64,000 nt of DNA from contig CAYQQQ010000001.1 of assembly GCA_964420125.1 (NCBI GenBank), positions 248,001-312,000 of the forward strand, read 5' to 3'. Origin of the DNA: CAYQQQ01 sp964420125. GTDB lineage: Bacteria; Actinomycetota; Acidimicrobiia; Acidimicrobiales; Microtrichaceae. Shown here piece by piece: positions 1 to 8,047 of the stretch. A program made the position numbers and the translations under genes. Numbering within the stretch: the stretch's first letter is position 1; every line of letters begins with the position of its first letter. Under the pieces are notes generated by a model that saw nothing but the letters and a program-made list of their open reading frames with translations, was not told where the DNA came from and made no database searches.

Positions 1-1724
1 CGAATTGGAGCGGCGAGTTGGGCAACGGAACCACCACCAACTCGGCCACCCCCGTCACCGTCACCGGCCTCAACGACGCCGTCGACATCACCGCCGGCTA
101 CGACCACACGTGCGCACTGCTCGGCAATGGCACCACAAGATGCTGGGGCAACAACTTTGCCGGCCAACTCGGCGACGGCACCACCATTGACTCGAGCACA
201 CCCGTCACCGTCACCGGGCTCACCGACGCCACAGCCATCACCGCCGACCTCTATCACACCTGCGCGCTGCTGGAAGAACGCACCGTCAGTTGCTGGGGCG
301 CCAATTGGAGCGGCGAGTTGGGCAATGGCACCACCACCAACTCCACCACCCCGGTCACGATCGCCGGTCTCACCGACGCAGCCGCCATAACCGCTGGAAA
401 CCAACACACATGCGCGCTGCTCGACGATGGAACCGCCCGATGCTGGGGCAACAACTTTGCCGGCCAACTCGGCGACGGCACCACCACCAGCTCCACTACC
501 CCCGTCCCGGTCGCCGGTCTTACCGGGGCGGTCGGGGTCACCGGCGGTGGCTCCCACACCTGCGCGCTGCTCGATGACAGCAGGGCCGAGTGCTGGGGAT
601 CGAACGCAATCGGCCAACTCGGCAACGGCACTGCAATCTCGGCCACCACACCAGTTGCCGTGAGCGGTCTCACTGGCGCCATTGTCGTCGTCACCGGGAT
701 GGACTTCTCGTGCGCGCTCCTCCTCGATGGCACTGCCAACTGCTGGGGTGACAACTACTTCGGCTCCCTCGGCAGTGGCACGACCACCCCTTCCAGCACT
801 CCGGTGGAGGTCGCTGGTCTGGCCAATGCGGTCGCGATCACCGCGGGTAGGTATCACAGCTGCGCCGTGCTGGCTGACGGCACTGCCAGGTGCTGGGGCC
901 GTAACGATGAGGGCCAGCTCGGCGACGGCACGACGACAGACTCCGCCCTCCCGGTCCCGGTCGACGGCCTCACCGAGGCCATCGCCATCACCGCCGGCGC
1001 AGCCCACACCTGCGCACTGCTCGCCGACAGCAGCGTCCACTGCTGGGGCTGGAACGGAGGCGGTCAGTTCGGAAACGGCACGACCACCAATTCGACCACC
1101 CCAGTCCCGGTGGCGGGCCTGACTGATGCAGTCGCCATCGCGGCTGGAGGGGGGCACACCTGCGCCGTACTCGCTGACAGCACGGCGGCATGCTGGGGTA
1201 ACAACCACTCGGGGGCACTCGGCAACGGCACCACCACCAACTCCACTACCCCCGTTTCGGTCACGGGCCTCACCGGGCTGTCCACCGTCGCCGCCTGGGA
1301 CATGGGTACATGCGCTGTACTCAACGACGGCACCGCCCGCTGCTGGGGCGCGAACCACTCCGGAAACCTCGGCAACGGCACCACCACCAACTCCGCCACG
1401 CCGGTGGCGGTTGCAGGCCTCACCGGCGCCGTCAACATCTCCGGCGGCTTCAACCACACCTGTGCAGTGCTCGGCGACGGCACCGCCCGCTGCTGGGGTG
1501 ACAACTCCAACGGGAACTTGGGCGACGGCACCACCACCGGTTCCAGCAGCCCCGTGACGGTCTCGGGCCTCACTGGAACCGCCGCGATCGCCGTGGGCTT
1601 CGTTCACACTTGCGCTGTGCTCAACGATGGCACCGCTCGCTGCTGGGGCAATGCCGGACTGGGTGCACTCGGGAACGGCAGTGGCTTCTCGCTCATCCCG
1701 ACACCCGTCCTGGGACTCCACTGA
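1..1724 (+). CDS. RCC1-repeat protein, 5' partial
   Basis: The frame is open from the window edge (codons from base 3) to the TGA at 1722-1724, so the N-terminus lies outside. About twelve 50-residue (150 bp) RCC1-type repeats follow one another, each with a GDGTTTxSxTPVxVxGL segment and a CWGxNxxGQLG segment. Nearly every repeat carries two cysteines, one in HTCALL and one in RCWG about eleven residues later, which suggests one disulfide per blade and an exported protein. RCC1 repeats build beta-propellers; bacterial versions are usually surface or secreted proteins of unknown ligand. The repeats are also near-identical in DNA (for example 148-180 and 448-480). The chain ends right after the last repeat, with no anchor or sorting signal at the C-terminus. 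The family is clear; the function is unknown. Confidence 0.85.
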   Translation, partial: NWSGELGNGTTTNSATPVTVTGLNDAVDITAGYDHTCALLGNGTTRCWGNNFAGQLGDGTTIDSSTPVTVTGLTDATAITADLYHTCALLEERTVSCWGANWSGELGNGTTTNSTTPVTIAGLTDAAAITAGNQHTCALLDDGTARCWGNNFAGQLGDGTTTSSTTPVPVAGLTGAVGVTGGGSHTCALLDDSRAECWGSNAIGQLGNGTAISATTPVAVSGLTGAIVVVTGMDFSCALLLDGTANCWGDNYFGSLGSGTTTPSSTPVEVAGLANAVAITAGRYHSCAVLADGTARCWGRNDEGQLGDGTTTDSALPVPVDGLTEAIAITAGAAHTCALLADSSVHCWGWNGGGQFGNGTTTNSTTPVPVAGLTDAVAIAAGGGHTCAVLADSTAACWGNNHSGALGNGTTTNSTTPVSVTGLTGLSTVAAWDMGTCAVLNDGTARCWGANHSGNLGNGTTTNSATPVAVAGLTGAVNISGGFNHTCAVLGDGTARCWGDNSNGNLGDGTTTGSSSPVTVSGLTGTAAIAVGFVHTCAVLNDGTARCWGNAGLGALGNGSGFSLIPTPVLGLH

Positions 1725-1735
1725 GCGCTTACCCC

Positions 1736-1832
1736 GTCACCCCACCTTGGCCTGCTGACCGCCGTCGACGGGGAGCACCGCACCGGTGATGAACCGGGCC
1801 CGGGGCGAGACAAGGAGCACCACGGCGTCGGT
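1736..1832 (-). pseudogene. Truncated SDR 3' end, duplicate of neighbour
   Basis: These ~97 bases repeat the 3' end of the SDR gene at 1959-2054 with about ten differences. Read on the minus strand they still encode an intact C-terminus containing SPRARFITGAVLPVDGG and the same QQAKVG end and stop, and most differences are conservative. Upstream of this stretch the homology stops abruptly at about 1831, so no Rossmann fold or start remains. It is the leftover of a paralogous SDR or of a tandem duplication that was later deleted. Confidence 0.75.
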
Positions 1833-1935
1833 CGCGATCGAGAAGGGCGGGTTCGTCGAGGAGGAGGCGGCGATCGACCCTCACCTGCCGGTGCGCGTGC
1901 TCCAGCCGCTGGAGGCGGTGGTCGGCACGAGCTGA
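1831..1935 (+). pseudogene. Remnant C-terminal coding fragment, unrecognised family
   Basis: Immediately where the duplicated SDR fragment ends, the plus strand holds an open 34-codon stretch ending in TGA at 1933-1935. It has no usable start, and its composition (VAIEKGGFVEEEAAIDP followed by HLPVRVLQPLEAVVGTS) looks like the C-terminus of a normal protein. I do not recognise the family. It may be the tail of a gene whose body was lost in the event that left the SDR fragment. It could also be chance coding potential in GC-rich DNA. Confidence 0.35.
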
Positions 1936-1959
1936 ACTCGCGACGAGCCGCGAGCGCCG

Positions 1960-2784
1960 TCACCCCACCTTGGCCTGCTGGCCGCCGTCGACGGGTAGCA
2001 CCGCACCGGTGACGAACCGGGCCCGGGGCGAAGCGAGGAACACCACGGCGTCGGCCACGTCCCAGGCGGTGCCCTGCTGGTGCTCCAGCGGCACCAGGCC
2101 GTCGCGGAAGCGGCGCAGGTCGTCGCGGTCCACCCCCAGCGCGGCGACGTAGCCCTCGATGGCCATGGGGGTGTCGACCAGCCCCGGCATCACCGCGTTG
2201 ACCCGCACGCCGACGCCGGCCACGGCCATCGACAGCTGCTGGGTGAGGGCGTTCACCCCGGCCTTGGAGATGGCGTACGCGAGCATCGGCACGGCGCACA
2301 CCGCGGCTGCCGAGGACGTGTTGACCACCGCACCGCGGCCCGCGGCGCACATCACGGGCAGCGCGTGCTTGCAGGTGAGCCACATGCCTCGCAGGTTGAC
2401 CCGCTGGATCAGGTCCCAGGCCTCGACGGTCAGCTCCATCGGCCCGGCGTCGCCGGTGCCGATGCCCACGTTGTTGACCAGCACGTCGAGTCGCCCGTGG
2501 CGCTCCATCACCGCGGCCACGAGACCGGCGCAGTCGTCCTCGGAGGTGATGTCCGCCCGCAGCACGGTGGCCTCGCCCCCCTCGGCGGCGATCATGGCCA
2601 CCGTCTCCTCCGCCGAGTCGGGATCGCGATCGGCGCACACCACCGTGGCGCCCTCCCGGGCCAGCAGCAGCGAGGTCGCCCGACCGTTGCCGATCGTCTC
2701 CCCCGGCGTCTGGCCGGCGCCCACCACCACGGCCACCTGGCCGTCCATGCACGGCCCCGGGACGGGTCCCTCCGGCTGGCTCAT
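1960..2784 (-). CDS. SDR family NAD(P)-dependent oxidoreductase
   Basis: A classical short-chain dehydrogenase of 274 residues. The cofactor loop is unusual, GAGQTPGETIGNGRA in place of TGxxxGIG, with four extra residues. The usual NNAG reads NNVG, and the catalytic YxxxK is present as YAISKAG with the upstream Ser in NTSSAAA. The C-terminus has the typical RFVTGAVLPVDGGQ. The start at 2784 was chosen because a GGGGG-type ribosome binding site lies about 6 nt upstream; a longer frame to 2811 has none. The expanded glycine loop is known from a subset of actinobacterial SDRs; substrate unknown. The gene stands alone, with its 3' end duplicated downstream at 1736-1832. Confidence 0.85.
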   Translation of the reverse strand: MSQPEGPVPGPCMDGQVAVVVGAGQTPGETIGNGRATSLLLAREGATVVCADRDPDSAEETVAMIAAEGGEATVLRADITSEDDCAGLVAAVMERHGRLDVLVNNVGIGTGDAGPMELTVEAWDLIQRVNLRGMWLTCKHALPVMCAAGRGAVVNTSSAAAVCAVPMLAYAISKAGVNALTQQLSMAVAGVGVRVNAVMPGLVDTPMAIEGYVAALGVDRDDLRRFRDGLVPLEHQQGTAWDVADAVVFLASPRARFVTGAVLPVDGGQQAKVG

Positions 2785-2877
2785 CGCGCACCCCCTGCTC
2801 GACGCCGGCACGGCGCGGCCGGCTGCGCCGATGTTGGCACAGCCTCGAGGTGCTGCTGCGCCCCGACGACGGCGGGA

Positions 2878-3366
2878 TCAGCCCGCGCGGCGCAACGACC
2901 AGCGACGGGCTCGCCGGCCGTCGCCGTGGGCGCTCCCGCAGCTGCTGCGCACGTGGCAGCCACCGCAGGCGGGTGCCGCTCCGGCATCGGGGGCATCGGG
3001 GGCGTCGCAGCCGTCGGGGTCGTCCAAGCTGGCGGCTCGCGCACGGAGCTCGACGACCTGCCCTTCGGGCGCGTCGAGCAGCCACGCCGACTCGCCCGCC
3101 AGCTCGGCTGCCACCCGCTCGTGCACCTCGGCCACCAGCTCCGGCCACTCGACCCCAGCAGCGACCCGCACCAGCAGGTCACCACCGGCCAGCGACACGC
3201 CGGCCAGGCGCCCATCGGCCACCAGCTCGCCGAGCGGCGAGCCGGCGGGGGGCACCCGCGGGCCGTCAGGCGAATCGGTCAGGTCGTCGCGGTGGCACAC
3301 CCAGCGCAGCACGGCCGGGTCGTCGGTTCGCTCCACGTGGGTGGCGGCGGCCAGCAGCACGGCCAT
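2878..3366 (-). CDS. Nfu N-domain-like cysteine-rich protein, third gene of feo operon
   Basis: 162 residues. Residues ~8-92 resemble the Nfu/NifU N-terminal scaffold domain: a THVERTDDPAVLRWV strand, a SPLGELVADGRLAGVSL block and WPELVAEVHERVAAELA correspond to the family's NPNxLKF, SPLAxxLFxIxGVxxV and WxxLKPxV elements. An acidic linker follows, then a tail with C120, C134, C137 and C143 (CxxCx5C), which could bind iron or an Fe-S cluster. It starts at an ATG that shares one base with the feoB stop, so it is translationally coupled. FeoC, the usual small partner of FeoB in enterobacteria, is a winged-helix protein and unlike this. A role as iron chaperone or FeoB accessory is inference from position and cysteines. 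Confidence 0.6.
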   Translation of the reverse strand: MAVLLAAATHVERTDDPAVLRWVCHRDDLTDSPDGPRVPPAGSPLGELVADGRLAGVSLAGGDLLVRVAAGVEWPELVAEVHERVAAELAGESAWLLDAPEGQVVELRARAASLDDPDGCDAPDAPDAGAAPACGGCHVRSSCGSAHGDGRRARRWSLRRAG

Positions 3367-5261
3367 CACGCCACCGCCGCCACGACGGTGTGCGCCACCA
3401 GGGCCATCGCATAGGCGAGGACGAACATCGAGCCGAAGGCGATCAGCGGCCATCGCCACGAGTTGGACTCGCGTCGCAGCACCGCCATCGTGGCGAAGCA
3501 CTGCAGGGCGTACACGAAGAACACGAGGATGGCGGCCACCACCGGCGGGGTGAACACCAGCTCGCCATCGGCGTCGCGCAGGTCGTGCAGGCGGTCGGGC
3601 AGGGCGTCCTCGGACTCCGAGGCGGTGGTGATGGCCAGCGTGCTCACGAACACCTCGCGCGCCGCCAGGGACGAGATGATGGCCACGTTGACCTGCCAGT
3701 TGAAGCCCAGCGGTGCGAAGACCGGCTCCATGGCCGTGCCCACCCGCCCGGCGATGGAGTGCTCCATCTCGTAGCTGGCGGCCTCGGCCTCGCTCAGGCC
3801 CTCGGGTGGGGTGACCGAGGGGATGTTCAGCAGCACCCACAGGATCGCGGTGGTGGCGAGGATGATGGTGCCCGCCTTGCGGATGAACGCCCAGGCCCCG
3901 TCCCACACGTACAGCCCGATCGATCGGGCGGTGGGCAGGCGGTAGGGCGGCAGCTCCATCAGCACCGGCACCGGGGCGGTGCGCAGCGCCGTCATGTTGA
4001 GCACGGCGGCGTACACGAGGCCCGACACGGCACCCAGCAGGTACAGCCCGAACATGGTGAGGCCCTGGGCGCCGAACGGCCCGAAGGACTTCGACTCGGG
4101 GACGAAGGCGGCGATCAGCAGCGTGTACACCGGCAGCCGGGCGGAACAGGTCATCAGCGGTGCCGACATCATCGTGGCGATCCGGCGACGGTCGCTGGGG
4201 ATGGTCCGGGTGGACATGATGGCCGGGATGGCGCAGGCGAACGCCGAGAGCATGGCCACGAAGCTGCGGCCCTCCAGGCCGAAGCGGCCCATCACCCGGT
4301 CCGCCAGGAAGGCGGCTCTGGCCAGGTAGCCGACCTTCTCCAGCAGTGCCAGCAGCAGGAACAGCAGCACGATCTGGGGCAGGAACACGAGCACCCCACC
4401 GACGCCGGCGATGATGCCCTCGGCCAGGAACGTGCCGATCGTGCCGCCGATGGCGGCGTCGGTCCGCTCCGCCAGCCACACGAAGAACGAGTCGAGCGCG
4501 TCCATGGCCGGCACCGCCAGGGTGAACACGGCCTGGAACACGCCCAGCATGACGGCGACGAAGATCAGCGAGCCGGCGACCGGGTGCAGCAGCACCGAGT
4601 CGATGCGACGGGTGCGGGAGTCCTCCCGCAGCGGCGAGACCGACGACGCCACCACCGACGCCACCCACTCGGCGCGCGCCGCGCCGTGCTCGGGCGGGTC
4701 GAGCACCGGCCGTGGCCAGGACTCCGGGGCGCGCAGCAGGTCGCGGACCGCGTCCAGGCCCACCCCACGGTGGCCGACGACGCCAACCACGGGGATGCCC
4801 AGTGCGCTGGAGAGGGCGTCGAGGTCGAGCGAGCCGCCACGGGCGGTCACCTCGTCGACCATGGTGAGCACCAGGGCGGTGGGCAGGCCGAGGGCGAGCA
4901 CGTCGGCGACCAGCAGCAGGGAGCGCTCCAGGGTGGTGGCGTCCGCCACCACCAGCAGGGCGTCGGGCGCGTCCACCCCGGCGATGCGCCCGTGGAGGGA
5001 GTCGACCACCACCTGCTCGTCGGGGCTGACCGGGGTGAGGCTGTAGGTGCCGGGGAGGTCGACCAGGGCGAGGTCGTGGTCGTCGATGTGGACCTTCGCC
5101 TCCCGGCGGCTCACGGTGACGCCCGGGTAGTTGGCGGTCTTGGCCCGCACGCCGCAGAGGTGGTTGAACAGGGTGGTCTTGCCGGCGTTGGGGCTGCCGA
5201 CCAGCGCCACGCTGGCGGCGGGCCGTTCGGTGAGCAGGCCCCCCTCGTCGTGGCAGCTCAT
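3366..5261 (-). CDS. feoB: Ferrous iron transport protein B
   Basis: 631 residues, somewhat shorter than most FeoB proteins. The N-terminal G domain shows G1 GSPNAGKTT at about residue 23, G2 in YPGVTVS, and G3 DLPGTYSL. G4 reads TMVDE where NxxD is usual, so the guanine-specificity Asn is Thr here. A helical spacer is followed by a polytopic membrane domain with both Gate motifs, FACAIPAIMSTRTI and AAREVFVSTLAI. FeoB imports Fe(II) across the cytoplasmic membrane with GTP hydrolysis as a regulatory step. The ATG overlaps the feoA stop as ATGA, and the stop overlaps the start of the Nfu-like gene, giving a compact three-gene operon. Confidence 0.95.
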   Translation of the reverse strand: MSCHDEGGLLTERPAASVALVGSPNAGKTTLFNHLCGVRAKTANYPGVTVSRREAKVHIDDHDLALVDLPGTYSLTPVSPDEQVVVDSLHGRIAGVDAPDALLVVADATTLERSLLLVADVLALGLPTALVLTMVDEVTARGGSLDLDALSSALGIPVVGVVGHRGVGLDAVRDLLRAPESWPRPVLDPPEHGAARAEWVASVVASSVSPLREDSRTRRIDSVLLHPVAGSLIFVAVMLGVFQAVFTLAVPAMDALDSFFVWLAERTDAAIGGTIGTFLAEGIIAGVGGVLVFLPQIVLLFLLLALLEKVGYLARAAFLADRVMGRFGLEGRSFVAMLSAFACAIPAIMSTRTIPSDRRRIATMMSAPLMTCSARLPVYTLLIAAFVPESKSFGPFGAQGLTMFGLYLLGAVSGLVYAAVLNMTALRTAPVPVLMELPPYRLPTARSIGLYVWDGAWAFIRKAGTIILATTAILWVLLNIPSVTPPEGLSEAEAASYEMEHSIAGRVGTAMEPVFAPLGFNWQVNVAIISSLAAREVFVSTLAITTASESEDALPDRLHDLRDADGELVFTPPVVAAILVFFVYALQCFATMAVLRRESNSWRWPLIAFGSMFVLAYAMALVAHTVVAAVA

Positions 5262-5557
5262 CGGGCCGACTCCTCGGTGGCCACGGCGGTGGGGCTCGCA
5301 GCGCTGTCGCTCAGCTCCTCCACCTCGACCAGCTCCTCCACCTCGACCAGCTCCGCCGACTCCCGCCGCACCGACACCCGGAAGCCCCGCAGCTCGTAGA
5401 CGGTCGGATCGCCCAGGGGGGCCCGCCGCTCCACCCGCACCCGGGTGCCGGGCAGGAAGCCGATGTGCTCCAGGCGGGTGCCCAGACCGGTACCTGTCGA
5501 GCGGACGGAGGTGACCACGGCGTCGTGGCCGACCTTCAGATCCGAGAGCTTGACCAT
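5258..5557 (-). CDS. feoA: FeoA SH3-like ferrous iron transport protein with Glu-rich tail
   Basis: 99 residues. The SH3-like FeoA fold covers residues ~1-78 (MVKLSDLKVG, EHIGFLPGTRVRV, YELRGFRVSVRR). The ATG at 5557 was chosen because a GGAGGAGG site lies just upstream; the longer frame to 5617 would run through the promoter. After the domain comes an acidic tail ELVEVEELVEVEEL made by two tandem copies of an 18-bp unit (5313-5348), which is not part of the family. FeoA is thought to interact with FeoB and modulate its activity. The stop overlaps the feoB start. Confidence 0.9.
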   Translation of the reverse strand: MVKLSDLKVGHDAVVTSVRSTGTGLGTRLEHIGFLPGTRVRVERRAPLGDPTVYELRGFRVSVRRESAELVEVEELVEVEELSDSAASPTAVATEESAR

Positions 5558-5597
5558 GGGAGACCTCCTCCCGACCGTGCGCCTGCCCAGTCGGTGT

Positions 5598-5617
5598 GTA
5601 TTAACCCTTCCTAACAC
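5598..5617 (-). promoter_or_regulatory. Candidate DtxR/IdeR-type iron box before feoA
   Basis: The minus strand reads GTGTTAGGAAGGGTTAATAC, an imperfect inverted repeat (GTxTTA ... TAAxAC) with the TTAGG half-site typical of DtxR/IdeR boxes. It ends about 40 nt before the feoA ATG, and its right half contains a possible -10 (TAATAC). Iron-bound repressor here would block feo transcription. The match to the 19-bp consensus is partial. Confidence 0.5.
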
Positions 5618-5667
5618 CGTAGGGCGACGCGGTCCAGGACGTCAATCGGTCACCTCCAAGGATCCCG

Positions 5668-7980
5668 CTACTGGCTGCGGAAGGAGATGTCGACCTGGCG
5701 CTCGAGGGTCTCGCCTTCACCCGACCAGAGGCTCCCGGCCGCCGACTCGACGACCAGCCGTTCGAGCTGCCCGTCGAAGGCCCGGCGGGGGTCGTAGCCG
5801 TCGCACACCGGCAACGGCCGCCCGACGCCCGCCAGGAGGGTGGCGGAGGAGTTCGGTGACCACAGCCCCGGCCAGGGATGGGGCAGTCGGACCTCGCCGA
5901 GGGTCCGGCCGTCGGCCTCCAGCTCGAGCTCCATCACCGCGTCGATCGGCCGGCCGGACAGGCGCAGCTGCGTCGCCCCGACCGGCAGGTCGACCTCGAG
6001 GTGGGTCTCGTACTCGCTGACGAAGGTGACCACCACGCACAGGCGCTCGCCGTCGGCGTACCACGCCCAGCCGCCGTTGTAGTCGCCCTGCTCGGCCAGC
6101 ACGCCGGCGGTGCCGGCGGCGAGAGCACGCCCCAGGTGGGCGGTGGCGGTGAAGCCCGCCGAGAGCCCCGGCACGTTGTCCTCGAAGACCCGCTCCCCGG
6201 GGAGCAGCTCCACCCGGGCCGAACCGCTGGGCCACGGCAGGAACAGGTGGTTCAGCCGGTCCAGCACGTTGTCGCTGAGGGGGAGCACGCCGTTGCGCTC
6301 GGCCTCCTCGTACCAGCGCGCCACCAGGCGGTCGCGGAGCTCGGGATGCTCGGCGGCGAGGTCCCGGCACTCGGCGGGATCGGCCCGGGTGTCGAACAGC
6401 AGCCACCGGTCGGCGGCGAAGTCGTCGCTGCCCTCGATGAGCTCGTGCTCGGTGGCGGTGAGCTGGTTCACGTGGTCGGTGACGACCTTCCAGCCGTCCT
6501 CGTACATGGCCCGGCTCCCCCAGCACTCGTAGTACTGGCTGCGGCGGGGGTCGGCGGCGCCGGCGTCGTCCAGCACGGCCCGCATCGACACCCCGTCGAG
6601 GCTCATCTGCGCCACGCCGCCGAGCACCTCGGGGGGCTCCACGCCCAGCAGGTCCAGCACCGTGGGCATCACGTCGATGGCGTGGCAGTACTGCTGGCGC
6701 AGACCGCCGTCGGCGGGGAGGCCCGCCGGCCAGGACACGATGCAGGGGTCGCGCACGCCCCCCTCGAAGGTGTAGCGCTTGAAGCGCCGGGCCGGGGTGT
6801 TGCCCGCCTCGGCCCATCCCCACGGGTAGTGGTTGTACAGGCGGATCCCGCCCAGGTCGTCGATGCGGCGGAGGTTGAGCTCGAGGTCCTCGCCCCGGCC
6901 CTGGGCGAAGCGGTACTCGCTCACGGATCCGTGCGGTCCCGCCTCGCCCGAGCTGCCGTTGTCCGAGACCAGCACCACGATCGTGTCGTCGCGCTCGCCG
7001 AGCTGCTCCAGCGCGTCCAGCACCCGCCCGATCTGGGCGTCTGCGTGGGTGAGGAACCCCGCGTAGACCTCCATCATCCGGGCGTACAGGCGCCGCTCCT
7101 CCTCAGGGAGCGCATCCCAGTCGGGGACGTGGTCGGGCAGCGACGGCACCTCGGCGTCCGCGGCCACGATGCCCCGCTCCACCTGGCGGGCGAGCACGCG
7201 CCGGCGCCAGGCCTCCCAGCCGTCGTCGAAGCGGCCGCGGTAGGGATCGCTCCACTCCGGGGCGACGTGGTGCGGCGCGTGCGACGCACCCAACGCCAGC
7301 CACAGCAGGAAGGGTCGCTGGGGCTGGTTGCGGCGCAGCTCCCGCAGCCTGGCGATCGCCTCGTCGGCGAGGTCCTCGCTGAGGTGGTAGCCCTCCTCCG
7401 GGGTGCGCGGCGGGTCCACGAAGGTGTGGTCGCGCACCAGCTCGGGCGCCCAGTGGTTGGCGTCGCCGCCGAGGAACCCGTAGTGGTGCTCGAAGCCCTT
7501 GGCGATCGGCCACCGGTCGTAGGGACCGGAGGGGCCGCGCTCGTCGCGGGGGGTGAGGTGCCACTTGCCCACGGCGAAGGTGGCGTAGCCCTCGGCGCGC
7601 AGCACCTGGGCGAGCGTGCCGGCCTCGTCGGGGATGCGGGCGGTGTACCCGGGGAAGGCCATCGGCAGGTCGGGCAGCATCCCCATGCCCACGCGATGGT
7701 GGTTGCGGCCCGTCAGCAGGCACGCCCGGGTGGGCGAGCAGATGGCGGTGGTGTGGAAGTTCGTGAGCTGCACGCCGCGGCCGGCGAGGGCGTCGATGTG
7801 CGGGGTGGCGATGTCGGAGCCGTAGCAGCCGAGCTGGGCGAAGCCGGTGTCGTCGAGCACGATCACCACCACGTTGGGAGAGTCCGCCCGGAACGGCGGG
7901 TCGGCGTGCACCCGACGTGCGCCGGTGGCGGTCGCCGCCAGCGACTCCGGATCGTCGAGCAGGTCGTCCATCGGTGCCAT
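5668..7980 (-). CDS. Arylsulfatase-type sulfatase
   Basis: 770 residues, within the range of large bacterial arylsulfatases. The metal site begins with VVVIVLDDTGFAQLGCYG near residue 37, and the formylglycine motif is C81-S-P-T-R followed by ACLLTGR. Cys81 would be oxidised to formylglycine by a separate enzyme not in this window. Further family features are VGKWHL, TIVVLVSDNGSSGEAG with metal ligands, and a C-terminal beta domain. There is no signal peptide, so the enzyme looks cytoplasmic. The start at 7980 follows an AACGCT element by 6 nt and may be leaderless; ATG 7971 is an alternative. It is divergent from an amidohydrolase. It hydrolyses a sulfate ester; the substrate cannot be told. 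Confidence 0.9.
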   Translation of the reverse strand: MAPMDDLLDDPESLAATATGARRVHADPPFRADSPNVVVIVLDDTGFAQLGCYGSDIATPHIDALAGRGVQLTNFHTTAICSPTRACLLTGRNHHRVGMGMLPDLPMAFPGYTARIPDEAGTLAQVLRAEGYATFAVGKWHLTPRDERGPSGPYDRWPIAKGFEHHYGFLGGDANHWAPELVRDHTFVDPPRTPEEGYHLSEDLADEAIARLRELRRNQPQRPFLLWLALGASHAPHHVAPEWSDPYRGRFDDGWEAWRRRVLARQVERGIVAADAEVPSLPDHVPDWDALPEEERRLYARMMEVYAGFLTHADAQIGRVLDALEQLGERDDTIVVLVSDNGSSGEAGPHGSVSEYRFAQGRGEDLELNLRRIDDLGGIRLYNHYPWGWAEAGNTPARRFKRYTFEGGVRDPCIVSWPAGLPADGGLRQQYCHAIDVMPTVLDLLGVEPPEVLGGVAQMSLDGVSMRAVLDDAGAADPRRSQYYECWGSRAMYEDGWKVVTDHVNQLTATEHELIEGSDDFAADRWLLFDTRADPAECRDLAAEHPELRDRLVARWYEEAERNGVLPLSDNVLDRLNHLFLPWPSGSARVELLPGERVFEDNVPGLSAGFTATAHLGRALAAGTAGVLAEQGDYNGGWAWYADGERLCVVVTFVSEYETHLEVDLPVGATQLRLSGRPIDAVMELELEADGRTLGEVRLPHPWPGLWSPNSSATLLAGVGRPLPVCDGYDPRRAFDGQLERLVVESAAGSLWSGEGETLERQVDISFRSQ

Positions 7981-8035
7981 CGGACCAGCGTTCCACGGAT
8001 CCCCCTCGCCCTGCGACCGGCGAAGCGCTGCTGGG

Positions 8036-8041
8036 TAGCAT
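8036..8041 (+). promoter_or_regulatory. -10 element (TAGCAT), leaderless start
   Basis: TAGCAT matches TAnnnT and ends 6 nt before the ATG at 8048, so the transcript should begin at or next to the start codon. No ribosome binding site is visible. The 67 bp between the divergent sulfatase and amidohydrolase starts hold the promoters of both. Confidence 0.5.
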
Positions 8042-8047
8042 CCGGCG

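Noticed and set aside
1..1724. Regular 150-bp repeats as a CRISPR or satellite array
   Set aside because: The period is coding; each unit translates to an RCC1 repeat in one frame, with no spacer structure.
2850..5399. An 849-residue plus-strand frame opposite feoB
   Set aside because: Antisense to feoA, feoB and the Nfu-like gene; low-complexity composition, no motifs.
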